This document shows, piece after piece, positions 27,931 through 36,092 of a stretch of DNA of 64,000 nt. The translations under genes and the position numbers were made by a program. This DNA is from Cohnella hashimotonis (GTDB lineage: Bacteria > Bacillota > Bacilli > Paenibacillales > Paenibacillaceae). Each line of letters opens with the position of its first letter. The stretch's first letter is position 1. Location: assembly GCF_030014955.1 (NCBI RefSeq), contig NZ_JAGRPV010000001.1, forward strand, positions 3,100,001-3,164,000, read 5' to 3'. The notes under the pieces are model-generated. The model ran no database searches, was not told the origin of the DNA, and saw only the letters and a list, made by a program, of their open reading frames with translations.

Positions 27931-27944
27931 TAAAAGCGCTTTCA
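27931..27944. promoter_or_regulatory. cre-like site upstream of the GH39-like gene
   Basis: On the minus strand the site reads TGAAAGCGCTTTTA. It matches the CcpA consensus TGWNANCGNTNWCA except for one base near the end, and lies 22 nt upstream of the GH39-like start codon. It suggests carbon catabolite repression. Confidence 0.65.
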
Positions 27945-27992
27945 ATACACGGCGGCTTGCTCGATCATCTTCACCTCCTTTCTTGAATAGGC

Positions 27993-30656
27993 TTACTGAC
28001 TCGCTAACCAGCTCGCTCGATAATGGCCGGACCCCAGAACGATTCGGTTGTCCTCCATCATGTAGTCGACGCCTTCGAACAGAGGCTGCCCGCTTTCGAA
28101 GATCGAGACCGGCTTCCGCAAGCGGTCCGGCAGCTCGATTACGATCGACCCGTTTACCGGCACGGCGGCTTCCAGCACCAATAAATCTCCGTCTCGCTCC
28201 CAACCGGCCGCATACGTTCCTCTGATCGTCGAGATCTCCGCCTTGGCGTAGGCGAGCTTCGAAGTAACCGGCGGCTTCACGACCATTCGCGCGAAAGCGA
28301 CGGATTCGTCGCACATGCGCAAGCCCGCCAAATGCTCGAACATCCAGGCGCTAATGCTCCCGAACATCGGATGGTTACGGGATTCCAGCCCGTCCCATCT
28401 CTCCCAGAGAGTCGTTGCGCCGTTCTTGATCATGTAGCCGTAGCCGGGATACGCGTCCCTGACGGCCAATGCGATCGCGGTATCCGTCTCGCCCCAATCG
28501 GCCAGCGTGTCGAATAACAGACCGGTTCCGAATATGCCCGTATCCACGCAGCCCCCGAGCGCCTCCGAGTACTGCATCAGCAGCCGGTTTCGGATGGCCG
28601 GTTCCCGTTCGGGCGGAACGCAGCCGAGCGCGTAAGCGAAAATATCCGCTCCCTGCCTGCCGATCGAATAGCGATTCAGCTCTGGGTCCAGAAATCGCTC
28701 ATTAAACGCCAAGCAAATGTCGGCGTATCGTGCCTCGTAGCGTCGCTGATCGTCTCCTCTGCCCAGCACATGCGCAATGCGTCCGAGCAATTTCGTAACG
28801 TATGCGTGAAAATAAGTGTTCACGATTCGTTCGGGCAGTTCGATGGAACCCGGGATGCACCAATCGCCCAGGCACCAGCTCCCCGGCTCCTCTCTCTCTA
28901 CGATGCATCCGTCATCCGTGCAGCCTTTCAAATAGTCGACCCATCTCTTCATGCCCTCATAGTGGTCCCGAAACAGGCTCAAATCGCCGTAAGCCCAATA
29001 TAAGAGCCAAGGCACGATGACATAGGCGCTTCCCCAACCCGGTCCGCCTCCGCCCCCGTTAAAGGGAGCGGTATGGGGAACGAAGCCGGTTTGAATGTTC
29101 TGCGCGTCGCCGATGTCTTGAACCCACTTCCGATAAAAGGAGGCCATTCCGAAGTTATAGATGGCGGCCTTGGCCGTAATATGGCCGTCCCCGGTGTATC
29201 CCAACCTCTCGCGATGCGGGCAATCGCTCGGAACGCCGCCGTGCAGGTTGCTCAGTTGGGACCAACGGTACATGCGCTGAATGCGGTTAAGCGTCTCGTC
29301 CGAGCATTCGAAAGAACCGACGGAATCCACCGAAGCGTGGACGATCACGCCGATCGCGGCGTCATCCCCCGGATCGCCGGGAAACCCCGATATTTCAACG
29401 TAACGAAACCCGTGCCAGACGAATCTTGGCTCGTAATCTTCAGTGTCGTCGCCTCTCGAAATATAGACGTCATGCTGAATTTGGTCCGTTCCGCCGGCGC
29501 TCGTAAAGTCGAGCGTTCCGTTCGGGTGCAGCTCTTCCGCAAACCTGAGGGTAAATCGGGAGCCGCCGGGCGTCGATCTCACCCGCAATCTGACCCACCC
29601 CGAGAAGTTTTGACCCATGTCGTAAACGTAACACCCTTCTCCAAGCTGCGTTCGGCATATCGGCCGAATCGTGCCCATGACTTTATCCGCCGGACACTGT
29701 TGCGCCCTTAATACGCCGCTAGGCGCCGACATGATGTGGACCGGTTGCCAATCCGATTCGTCGAATTCCGGTTCGCACCATCCTTCGATCTCGCGCCTGG
29801 CGTCATAAACCTCGCCCACAAAAACGTTATCGAACAGGATCGGCCCGCATTCGTTGCGCCAGCTGCCGTCGCTTACGATGCGCTCCTCGCTGCCATCCGC
29901 GTATTTAATCATTAATTGGAGCAGGAAACGGGGATTCCCGTAAGACATTCGGCCTTCGACCGTACGCGCGGTTTGATTGTAAAATCCGTTGCCTAACATC
30001 GTGCCGAAACTATGCTTTCCTACGGTCAAATCGGCAGTGATGTCGTAGGCAACGTAATAAACCGATTTATTTCCGTTATCGTTATAAGGATAAAGCAATC
30101 CCTCGATCGTTCGATCGTCGTAGTCGCTCCAGTTGGGATCGAGAACATGATCGCCGACTTTGCTGCCGTCCAAGTAGAGCTCTCCGTATCCCAGGCAAGC
30201 GAAGTAAACGACGGCGCGCTCGCACGGCTTGCCGACCGGGAACGTTCCGCGGAATAGCGGAGAGCCCGCGATATCCGGCGCGCCGATCCATTGTCCGGAC
30301 CAATCCTCTTCTTGCAGAAGACCGATATGGAAGGAGGCCGTTTCGCTGGGCTCCCCCTCTCGATCCGTTTCGTCCCAAGCGACGACGCGCCAGTAATATC
30401 GGGTGTCGCTCTCCAACCGAGCTCCCTCGTATACGACGTGAAAGCTGTTATTTGAAATGACTTTGCCCGAATCCCAGTGCAATTCGCGCTCCGCGCTCAG
30501 CTTCCCCGGATCGTCGGCAACCGTAACCCGATACGCGGTTTGCGCCCGATTGCGCCCGTCGGCGCTTAATTGCCAGCTGAAGCAAGGCGCTTCCGTATGA
30601 ATCGCTACGGGGTTCGGCAAGTATTCGCAAAGCAGTTGGACCGAAAGAATTTTAAT
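27993..30656 (-). CDS. GH78 alpha-L-rhamnosidase
   Basis: A protein of about 887 residues from glycoside hydrolase family 78, which removes terminal alpha-L-rhamnose. The N-terminal beta domains (with AYRVTVADDPGKL and YYWRVVAWDE) lead into the (alpha/alpha)6 barrel. The barrel motif DCPHRERLGYTGDGH and the later WERWDGLESRNHPMFGS hold the expected acid and base region. There is no signal peptide, so it acts inside on imported oligosaccharides. The conserved start of the family corresponds to IKILSVQLLCEYLPNPVA, which requires an ATT codon at 30656 placed 5 nt after GAGGAGG. TTG 30620 is the only ordinary alternative and has no ribosome-binding site. It directly follows the two permease genes. 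Confidence 0.9.
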   Translation of the reverse strand: MKILSVQLLCEYLPNPVAIHTEAPCFSWQLSADGRNRAQTAYRVTVADDPGKLSAERELHWDSGKVISNNSFHVVYEGARLESDTRYYWRVVAWDETDREGEPSETASFHIGLLQEEDWSGQWIGAPDIAGSPLFRGTFPVGKPCERAVVYFACLGYGELYLDGSKVGDHVLDPNWSDYDDRTIEGLLYPYNDNGNKSVYYVAYDITADLTVGKHSFGTMLGNGFYNQTARTVEGRMSYGNPRFLLQLMIKYADGSEERIVSDGSWRNECGPILFDNVFVGEVYDARREIEGWCEPEFDESDWQPVHIMSAPSGVLRAQQCPADKVMGTIRPICRTQLGEGCYVYDMGQNFSGWVRLRVRSTPGGSRFTLRFAEELHPNGTLDFTSAGGTDQIQHDVYISRGDDTEDYEPRFVWHGFRYVEISGFPGDPGDDAAIGVIVHASVDSVGSFECSDETLNRIQRMYRWSQLSNLHGGVPSDCPHRERLGYTGDGHITAKAAIYNFGMASFYRKWVQDIGDAQNIQTGFVPHTAPFNGGGGGPGWGSAYVIVPWLLYWAYGDLSLFRDHYEGMKRWVDYLKGCTDDGCIVEREEPGSWCLGDWCIPGSIELPERIVNTYFHAYVTKLLGRIAHVLGRGDDQRRYEARYADICLAFNERFLDPELNRYSIGRQGADIFAYALGCVPPEREPAIRNRLLMQYSEALGGCVDTGIFGTGLLFDTLADWGETDTAIALAVRDAYPGYGYMIKNGATTLWERWDGLESRNHPMFGSISAWMFEHLAGLRMCDESVAFARMVVKPPVTSKLAYAKAEISTIRGTYAAGWERDGDLLVLEAAVPVNGSIVIELPDRLRKPVSIFESGQPLFEGVDYMMEDNRIVLGSGHYRASWLASQ

Positions 30657-30692
30657 CGCCTCCTCCTCGCAATGATCATCCGATCTTTCCTG

Positions 30693-32006
30693 CTATCCTT
30701 TGACTCCAGAGAACGCCACGCCTTTCTCGATATACTTCTGCGCGAAGACGAAAATCACGAGCAAAGGAATCATCGAAATAAACGAGCTGGCCATAATCAT
30801 GTTCTGTTGGGCGTTGCTCTGATTTTGCAGATCGTTCAGCGCGACGGTAAACGTCCAATACTTAGGCAGGTTGTTCACGACCAGCGGCCAGACGAATTCG
30901 TTCCATACCGGGATGAACGTCAACACGCTGACGGCCGCGAAGATCGGCACGGATAGCGGAGCGACGATCTGCAGGAACGTGCGAAATTCGGAGGCCCCGT
31001 CGACCCTCGCCGCTTGCAGGAGCTCCTTCGAGATTTGATCGAAGAAGCCTTTGAACAGGAAGATAATAATGCCCCAGGCGGAATGAGGCAGAATGATCGC
31101 CCATAGCGAATTGACCAGATGCAAATCCTTCATGAGCAAATACAGCGGCAACAGAAGCGAGATATCCGGTATCATAATCGTCGCCAGGAAGAACATGATC
31201 CAAAAGAACTGCCACTTTTTGTTCGCGATCAGATGAGCCAGCGTATAACCGGCCAATCCGCCGAGTAACAGCTGTATCGCCACCGAGGACAGCGTCACGA
31301 TCGCGCTGTTGATGAAATATTTCGTGAATCCAAGCGGACCGGCCGCATTCATCGCGATCTTGTTCACCGATATAAAGCTGTCGAACAGGCGGGTCCAAGC
31401 TTGTTTCTCCTCGATCGTTGCGACTTTTCCCTGAATGATCCCCGAAGCGCCGTAAAAATCCGCGAACCGCAACGAGAGCTCGCTCTTCTCCACGCCTTTC
31501 CCACCCGAAACGTCGCTTCCTCCGTCCCCGTACCAAGTAAACTTGGACAGCTTTTTCTCGCGAATCATCGGAAGCTTGCGATCCATTAACTGATCGGTAA
31601 ACAACGTGGAAGGAACGATCGAGGGCTGTCCGGCCCGAAACGAAGACGACGCCGTATAGGCTTGGAAGATCTTCTTCCCGTCCCGGATGCCGGTAATTCT
31701 GACTTCGCCGATATTCTCCCGGATATTTTTCATCCAAGGGAACCAGATCGCCTCCATGGCATCCTTCTCGTAATCCGCCCGCTCCATCAGTCCAAGTCCC
31801 GAATAATCGAGCGTGACCCGAATCGATTGGGGAATTTGGGGAATCCACTTGGGCGGATAGGCGTCGATGTCCTTATCCGATTTGAACGCCGAAGAAACCA
31901 TCCATAGCACGGGGATCAGGGAAAAAAACGCAAAGAGAATCGTCACCGCGTAAGCCGTAAAGGTTAAAGACCGCTGTCCTTTTTCGACCATGCGCGTTCG
32001 TTTCAT
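30693..32006 (-). CDS. Carbohydrate ABC transporter permease (MalG type) with large inserted loop
   Basis: A 437-residue inner-membrane permease of the MalG/CUT1 group. The cytoplasmic EAA motif ELLQAARVDGASEFRTF, which docks the ATPase, is intact, and the last five membrane spans are standard. The first span (about 15-37) is followed by a loop of about 190 residues before the second (about 232-255); usual homologues have about 280 residues and a loop of about 45. ATG 32006 is preferred over TTG 32015 because AAAGGA then has good spacing. It begins 5 nt after the partner permease stop codon. No ATPase gene is nearby, so a shared MsmX-type ATPase is likely. Confidence 0.88.
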   Translation of the reverse strand: MKRTRMVEKGQRSLTFTAYAVTILFAFFSLIPVLWMVSSAFKSDKDIDAYPPKWIPQIPQSIRVTLDYSGLGLMERADYEKDAMEAIWFPWMKNIRENIGEVRITGIRDGKKIFQAYTASSSFRAGQPSIVPSTLFTDQLMDRKLPMIREKKLSKFTWYGDGGSDVSGGKGVEKSELSLRFADFYGASGIIQGKVATIEEKQAWTRLFDSFISVNKIAMNAAGPLGFTKYFINSAIVTLSSVAIQLLLGGLAGYTLAHLIANKKWQFFWIMFFLATIMIPDISLLLPLYLLMKDLHLVNSLWAIILPHSAWGIIIFLFKGFFDQISKELLQAARVDGASEFRTFLQIVAPLSVPIFAAVSVLTFIPVWNEFVWPLVVNNLPKYWTFTVALNDLQNQSNAQQNMIMASSFISMIPLLVIFVFAQKYIEKGVAFSGVKG

Positions 32007-32011
32007 ATGGC

Positions 32012-32881
32012 TCAATCCTTTTCCGCGGAAATTTTATTTTGCAAGACGGTCAATAACGCAATCACGAAGAACATGAACAAGGACATGGCGCCCGAAATCC
32101 CGAAGCGCGATTGCTGGAACGCCGTGTTCACGACGAGCATCGATACGACGGTCGTGCTTCCCGCCGGGCCGCCTTGCGTCATGACGTAAATATTGTCGTA
32201 AGCCAGCAGGACGCCGGACATGAAGGCGATGAACTGGATCACGATAATGAATCGGATGTTCGGCAGCAGCATCGTCCACATTCTTCTCCAAGGACTGGCT
32301 CCGTCTACTTTGGCCGCTTCCAAGATTTCCGTCGGAATCGATTTGATAGCCGAATAATAAAGCAGAAGCGAGATGCCGTTGCCTGCGAACACCGCGGGCA
32401 ATACGATGGCCAGCTTCGTTATATGCAAGTCGTTGAGCCACATATACGGCCCAAGGCCGAAAAATTGGAGCCAATAATTCAGCAGACCGTAATCGGGGTT
32501 GTACATCCATTTCCAGACGAGTACGCCAGCGACCGCCGGCATGATCGTCGGCAATTGATACATAAAGCGAAAGAAGGCGTTCGCCTTGCGAATATCGCTG
32601 AGCAGCAGCGCTTGCACGATCGGAATCCAGAAGGTAAGACCCAGATAAAGCGCGAAAAACACGAACGTGTTGGATACGGCCTGCCAGAAGGTCGACGAGG
32701 AAAGAAACTCCGTATAATTGGCCAAGCCGATGAACGCCCCTGGCGGATTGACGATGCTGTAGCGAAAGAAACTGACACGAACCATGCTTAACAGCGGATA
32801 GTATTTAAACAACAGATAGCAGAGCACGGACGGTAACAGAAACAAGACGGGCATCCAACGGATGTTCGTTATTCTCGTCAT
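32012..32881 (-). CDS. Carbohydrate ABC transporter permease (MalF type)
   Basis: A 289-residue membrane permease with six predicted spans, the usual length for the CUT1 family. The EAA motif EILEAAKVDGASPWRRM lies near residue 200, and the preceding text YYSAIKSIPTE is typical. The N-terminal span WMPVLFLLPSVLCYLLFKYYP and the segment PTIMPAVAGVLVWKWMYNPD also match. ATG 32881 has AGGGGTG upstream. It lies between the solute-binding protein gene and the second permease gene, in one operon with them. The imported sugar is inferred from the adjacent rhamnosidase. Confidence 0.93.
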   Translation of the reverse strand: MTRITNIRWMPVLFLLPSVLCYLLFKYYPLLSMVRVSFFRYSIVNPPGAFIGLANYTEFLSSSTFWQAVSNTFVFFALYLGLTFWIPIVQALLLSDIRKANAFFRFMYQLPTIMPAVAGVLVWKWMYNPDYGLLNYWLQFFGLGPYMWLNDLHITKLAIVLPAVFAGNGISLLLYYSAIKSIPTEILEAAKVDGASPWRRMWTMLLPNIRFIIVIQFIAFMSGVLLAYDNIYVMTQGGPAGSTTVVSMLVVNTAFQQSRFGISGAMSLFMFFVIALLTVLQNKISAEKD

Positions 32882-32906
32882 ACGGTTCGTTCACCCCTGG
32901 AACAGC

Positions 32907-32937
32907 ATCGGGATTCCCTCTTCGAGAGAATCCCGAT
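32907..32937 (-). promoter_or_regulatory. Intercistronic hairpin between binding-protein and permease genes
   Basis: ATCGGGATTC (32907-32916) pairs perfectly with GAATCCCGAT (32928-32937), and CTC/GAG inside may extend the stem. No T-run follows. Such hairpins usually stabilise or attenuate mRNA so that the binding protein is made in excess over the permeases. Confidence 0.7.
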
Positions 32938-32942
32938 CCCTC

Positions 32943-34364
32943 TTATTTTTTTACTTCCTCGTTATACTTATCGATGACTTCCTTCTGTGCGAGATCCTGC
33001 GCCGTCTGCAGCACGGCCTTTAGATCGGTGTTCTCGTCCAAGAGCGCCTGTTGAATCGGCTTGACGATATAAGGACTCAAGCGCGCTTTAAGGAAATATT
33101 CCAGATGCGTGTCTTTCGCAGCCGATTGAACGCCGCTCACGACCTCCGCCGGCAGGCCGTCGACGAAGCCCGTCACGTCGACGTCGGTCCGAACGGAAAG
33201 CAGGTTCGGGAACATGCCGTTGTCCTTGTTGTATTGCAGCACCGATTCGAGGTACGCTTTCGACGTTATATAGGTCGCGTACGTAAAGGCCGCCTGCTGC
33301 TTTTCGGGAGAAGACTTCGGATTGAGAATCCAGTAGCTTCCGCCGACTTGCGCCGGCGCTTTGCCGGAAGGACCGACCGGCAATGCGGAAAAGCCGATGT
33401 TGTTCAGGTCCATACCTTTGGCTACGAGGCCCCCGATCCAGTCTGATCCCGCGATCATGGAAGCCGCGCGTCCCGTATAGAAGTCCTTCTGGTTGTCGTC
33501 CAGGCTCTGAACGACGTTCTTCTGCGTCGCTTTATACTTGAATTTCAAGTCTTTGTAGTATTGCAACGCTTGGATCGTCGCGTCGGACGTGAACGTCAAT
33601 TTGGCCGTGCCGTCCGGCTGCTTCTCGGTCAGATCGCCGCCCGCTTGCCATACGTAATACTCGAAGAACCAATCCGCCCAATCCATGCCGAGGATCGCGT
33701 AGCCGTAAGTCCCCTTGGAGGCGTCCGTCATCTTCTGGGCGGCCGCTCCGAACGAGTCCCAGTCCTTCAAGGCCGCAGCCGGATCGAGTCCCGCGTCGGC
33801 GAACATCTGCTTGTTGTACAACAGTCCCGTGACGTACATGTCGTTCGGAACGCCGTAAATTTTGCCGTCCACCGTTCCGGCATTCAGAGACGAAGGCAAA
33901 TAGCCGTCCTTTCCTTCGAAGCCGTTCCAAAGATCGGTAATGTCTGCCGCAATGCCCTGCGCGATGTAAGATTCCATGTCCGGATACGGGTTCTTGTACA
34001 GATCGGGCTGCTCCCCGCCGGCTACCGCGGTCATGAATTGCTCGCGTTCCTTCTCTTTGGTCTGTTCGACGTGAGTGACCTTGATATTCGGGTATTTCGC
34101 TTCGAAAGCGGCGAAAGCCTCTTCCTTGAAGGCCTTGTCGGCCGCGTCGGCGCTCGGTTTATCCCACACGACGATCTCCACGGGTTCCGCATGCGCGGAA
34201 GCGCTCGGTGATTCGGAGGCCGATGGGGTGGCGCTGCTCTCAGGGGCGGTGTTCGTGCTCGGAGACGCGTTTCCGTTACCGTTGTTCCCTCCGCATGCGG
34301 CGGTCGTTAAAGCGATCGTCAGCAATAACATGGATGCGGCGGACAAGCGAATTTTCTTTTTCAT
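32943..34364 (-). CDS. Extracellular solute-binding lipoprotein of the sugar ABC transporter
   Basis: A 473-residue substrate-binding lipoprotein. The signal sequence ends in the lipobox LTTAAC with lipid-modified Cys24. A Gly/Asn- and Ser/Pro-rich linker follows to about residue 62. The mature part begins EPVEIVVWDKPSADAADKAF and has the family-1 binding-protein fold, including AGGEQPDLYKNP and DKPSADAADKAF-type segments. It delivers an oligosaccharide to the two permeases encoded next. Its own promoter (34409-34437) lies directly upstream, and the two-component genes precede it. The ligand is probably a rhamnose-containing oligosaccharide by context. Confidence 0.93.
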   Translation of the reverse strand: MKKKIRLSAASMLLLTIALTTAACGGNNGNGNASPSTNTAPESSATPSASESPSASAHAEPVEIVVWDKPSADAADKAFKEEAFAAFEAKYPNIKVTHVEQTKEKEREQFMTAVAGGEQPDLYKNPYPDMESYIAQGIAADITDLWNGFEGKDGYLPSSLNAGTVDGKIYGVPNDMYVTGLLYNKQMFADAGLDPAAALKDWDSFGAAAQKMTDASKGTYGYAILGMDWADWFFEYYVWQAGGDLTEKQPDGTAKLTFTSDATIQALQYYKDLKFKYKATQKNVVQSLDDNQKDFYTGRAASMIAGSDWIGGLVAKGMDLNNIGFSALPVGPSGKAPAQVGGSYWILNPKSSPEKQQAAFTYATYITSKAYLESVLQYNKDNGMFPNLLSVRTDVDVTGFVDGLPAEVVSGVQSAAKDTHLEYFLKARLSPYIVKPIQQALLDENTDLKAVLQTAQDLAQKEVIDKYNEEVKK

Positions 34365-34408
34365 TCTAGCCAGCTTCCCCCTCGGGTACGTTAGTCTTGC
34401 TTGTTTAA

Positions 34409-34437
34409 ATTATAGGTCCGCCTTTTCGGAGGTTTAA
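34409..34437 (-). promoter_or_regulatory. Promoter of the ABC transporter operon
   Basis: A perfect TATAAT (34414-34409) lies 17 nt after TTAAAC (34437-34432) on the minus strand. The poor -35 element fits a promoter that needs an activator, such as the adjacent YesN-like regulator. Confidence 0.65.
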
Positions 34438-34467
34438 GCGAATATCTTAACGGATTATTCCGATTCG

Positions 34468-34477
34468 ATATGAAATT
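34468..34477. promoter_or_regulatory. ATATGAAATT motif upstream of the ABC operon promoter
   Basis: This exact 10-mer also occurs twice upstream of the kinase gene (37989-37998, 38011-38020). Here it lies about 31 nt upstream of the -35 element, a typical activator position. Confidence 0.45.
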
Positions 34478-34478
34478 T

Positions 34479-36092
34479 TTAAGTTGAATGAAAGCGTTCC
34501 CGGTATTGCTTAGGCGTATCGCCGTAACACTTGCGAAAGACGCTTCCGAAATAGGCAGCGTCTTCGATGCCGACTCTTTCCCCGATTTGATGGATTTTTA
34601 AATCCGTGTCGCTGAGCAGCTTGGCGGCCATCTTCATTCGCAGCGAGGTTAAATATTCGATGAAGCTTTCGCCGTATTTTTCTTTGAACCGTTTGGAGAA
34701 GTAATTCGGATGAATGGAAAACCGCTCGCCGATGGATTGCAGGGATAAAGGCTCGGCGAAATGATGATCGATATACGCTCGTACGACCTCCATCACCTCT
34801 TTCCCCGATAGATCTCCGCTTCTGGCAAGACGGCCGATAACGTTCGAAGCCAAACCGATCATCCGTTCTTCGATTTCGCCCAATCGCGTGATCTGTTGCA
34901 GCCAGCGCAGCATGTCGTCCAACTCGCCGATCGTCCATTCCGCGTCTACGGCATTGGCAATCAAATATTTATTGAACAGCAGATAAAGATCGACGCAAAA
35001 CCATTCGATTTGCACGAAAGCGGAATTCGGATCCTGCGCGATCGCACCCAGGCGCCGTTTCGTCCAACGAATGATTTGATCCGCATCTTGACGATCCAGC
35101 CATTCCGCGAGCAATTTGCTGTCCTCGATGCCGATGATGGACTGCCTATTTGCCTTATAGGGGGGCTGCGCGGTCCAATGAGAAACCCTGTTTCCGCCAT
35201 GGAGCACCGCGTTCCGTGCCGATTGCTTCGCTTCGCGGTAAATCTCCTGGATGCGGTCAAGCTTATCCGCGAACGGACCGATCCCGACTACCGCGTTGAT
35301 TTTCAAATACTTGCGAACGCCGTAAGCGACCGTTTCAGCCGCGGAAAGAACGATTGAACGATCTTGACCCGCTTTGAGACCTAACACATATACGAATTCG
35401 CAGCGGTTCAGCGAACTATGAACGAGCAAGCCCGCGATGCCTACGGCTTTAAACCCTTCCGTTACGATGTTTTTAAGCGAGAACCAAATCAGTTCCTCTT
35501 CGTCCTCCGCGAACGAATAATGGGGTAACTTTACCGGTTCCACCTGCAGGACGACCGATGAAAAAGAAACGCAGCCGACGGACAGTTCGTCCAACAAAGG
35601 ATCCGCGATGTTCGTTTCCTCTTCGTTCAATAGCCTCGTGAGCGTTTGACTTCGCGCCGCTTCCTGACCCGTCTCGGCTTGTTGCTGCAGCTTTAAGACC
35701 ATTTTGTCGCGGTGGCTTTCGGCCTGCAGCCGTTCGATCAAGCCGTTCAGGGACTCGTATAGTTCTTCGTCCTCCACCGGTTTTAAGAGATAATGGCTTA
35801 CGCCGTAGCCAATCGCCTTCTTGGCGTATTCGAAATCGTCGAATCCGCTGAGAATGATATATTCCATCCGCGGATACAAGGTCTTGGCTATGCGAATGAA
35901 CTCCAAGCCGTTCATTTCCGGCATCTGAATATCCGTCAAGACGATATCCGGCTTCGCCGATCGAACCAATTCAAGCCCCGATACGCCATCGTCGGCCTCG
36001 CCCGCGAATAACAGCGGCAATCCCGTCTGCCGAATTTTATGGATGACGCCCTGGCGTATGATCGGCTCGTCGTCAAGAACGATGTATTTCAT
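34479..36092 (-). CDS. YesN-like response regulator (receiver plus AraC DNA-binding domain)
   Basis: A 537-residue response regulator. The N-terminal receiver (about 1-120) has the acidic pocket DDEP, phospho-acceptor Asp54 (VLTDIQMPEMNG) and the conserved lysine in LLKPVED. A long middle region of about 300 residues is typical of YesN homologues. The C-terminal ~100 residues are an AraC-type double helix-turn-helix with FSIHPNYFSKRFKEKYGESF and YFGSVFRKCYGDTPKQYRE. The ATG overlaps the kinase stop by 4 nt (ATGA), so the two are translationally coupled. Family knowledge and context suggest it activates the sugar ABC operon immediately downstream. Confidence 0.93.
   Translation of the reverse strand: MKYIVLDDEPIIRQGVIHKIRQTGLPLLFAGEADDGVSGLELVRSAKPDIVLTDIQMPEMNGLEFIRIAKTLYPRMEYIILSGFDDFEYAKKAIGYGVSHYLLKPVEDEELYESLNGLIERLQAESHRDKMVLKLQQQAETGQEAARSQTLTRLLNEEETNIADPLLDELSVGCVSFSSVVLQVEPVKLPHYSFAEDEEELIWFSLKNIVTEGFKAVGIAGLLVHSSLNRCEFVYVLGLKAGQDRSIVLSAAETVAYGVRKYLKINAVVGIGPFADKLDRIQEIYREAKQSARNAVLHGGNRVSHWTAQPPYKANRQSIIGIEDSKLLAEWLDRQDADQIIRWTKRRLGAIAQDPNSAFVQIEWFCVDLYLLFNKYLIANAVDAEWTIGELDDMLRWLQQITRLGEIEERMIGLASNVIGRLARSGDLSGKEVMEVVRAYIDHHFAEPLSLQSIGERFSIHPNYFSKRFKEKYGESFIEYLTSLRMKMAAKLLSDTDLKIHQIGERVGIEDAAYFGSVFRKCYGDTPKQYRERFHST

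Noticed and set aside
26017..28314. Upstream extension of the GH39-like frame to 765 codons
   Set aside because: The extra N-terminus is Arg-rich shadow sequence that overlaps the rhamnosidase gene; the signal peptide and ribosome-binding site fix the start at 27909.
30862..31848. 328-codon minus-strand frame overlapping the permease gene
   Set aside because: It is a frame-shifted shadow of the permease; the permease frame has membrane spans and the EAA motif.
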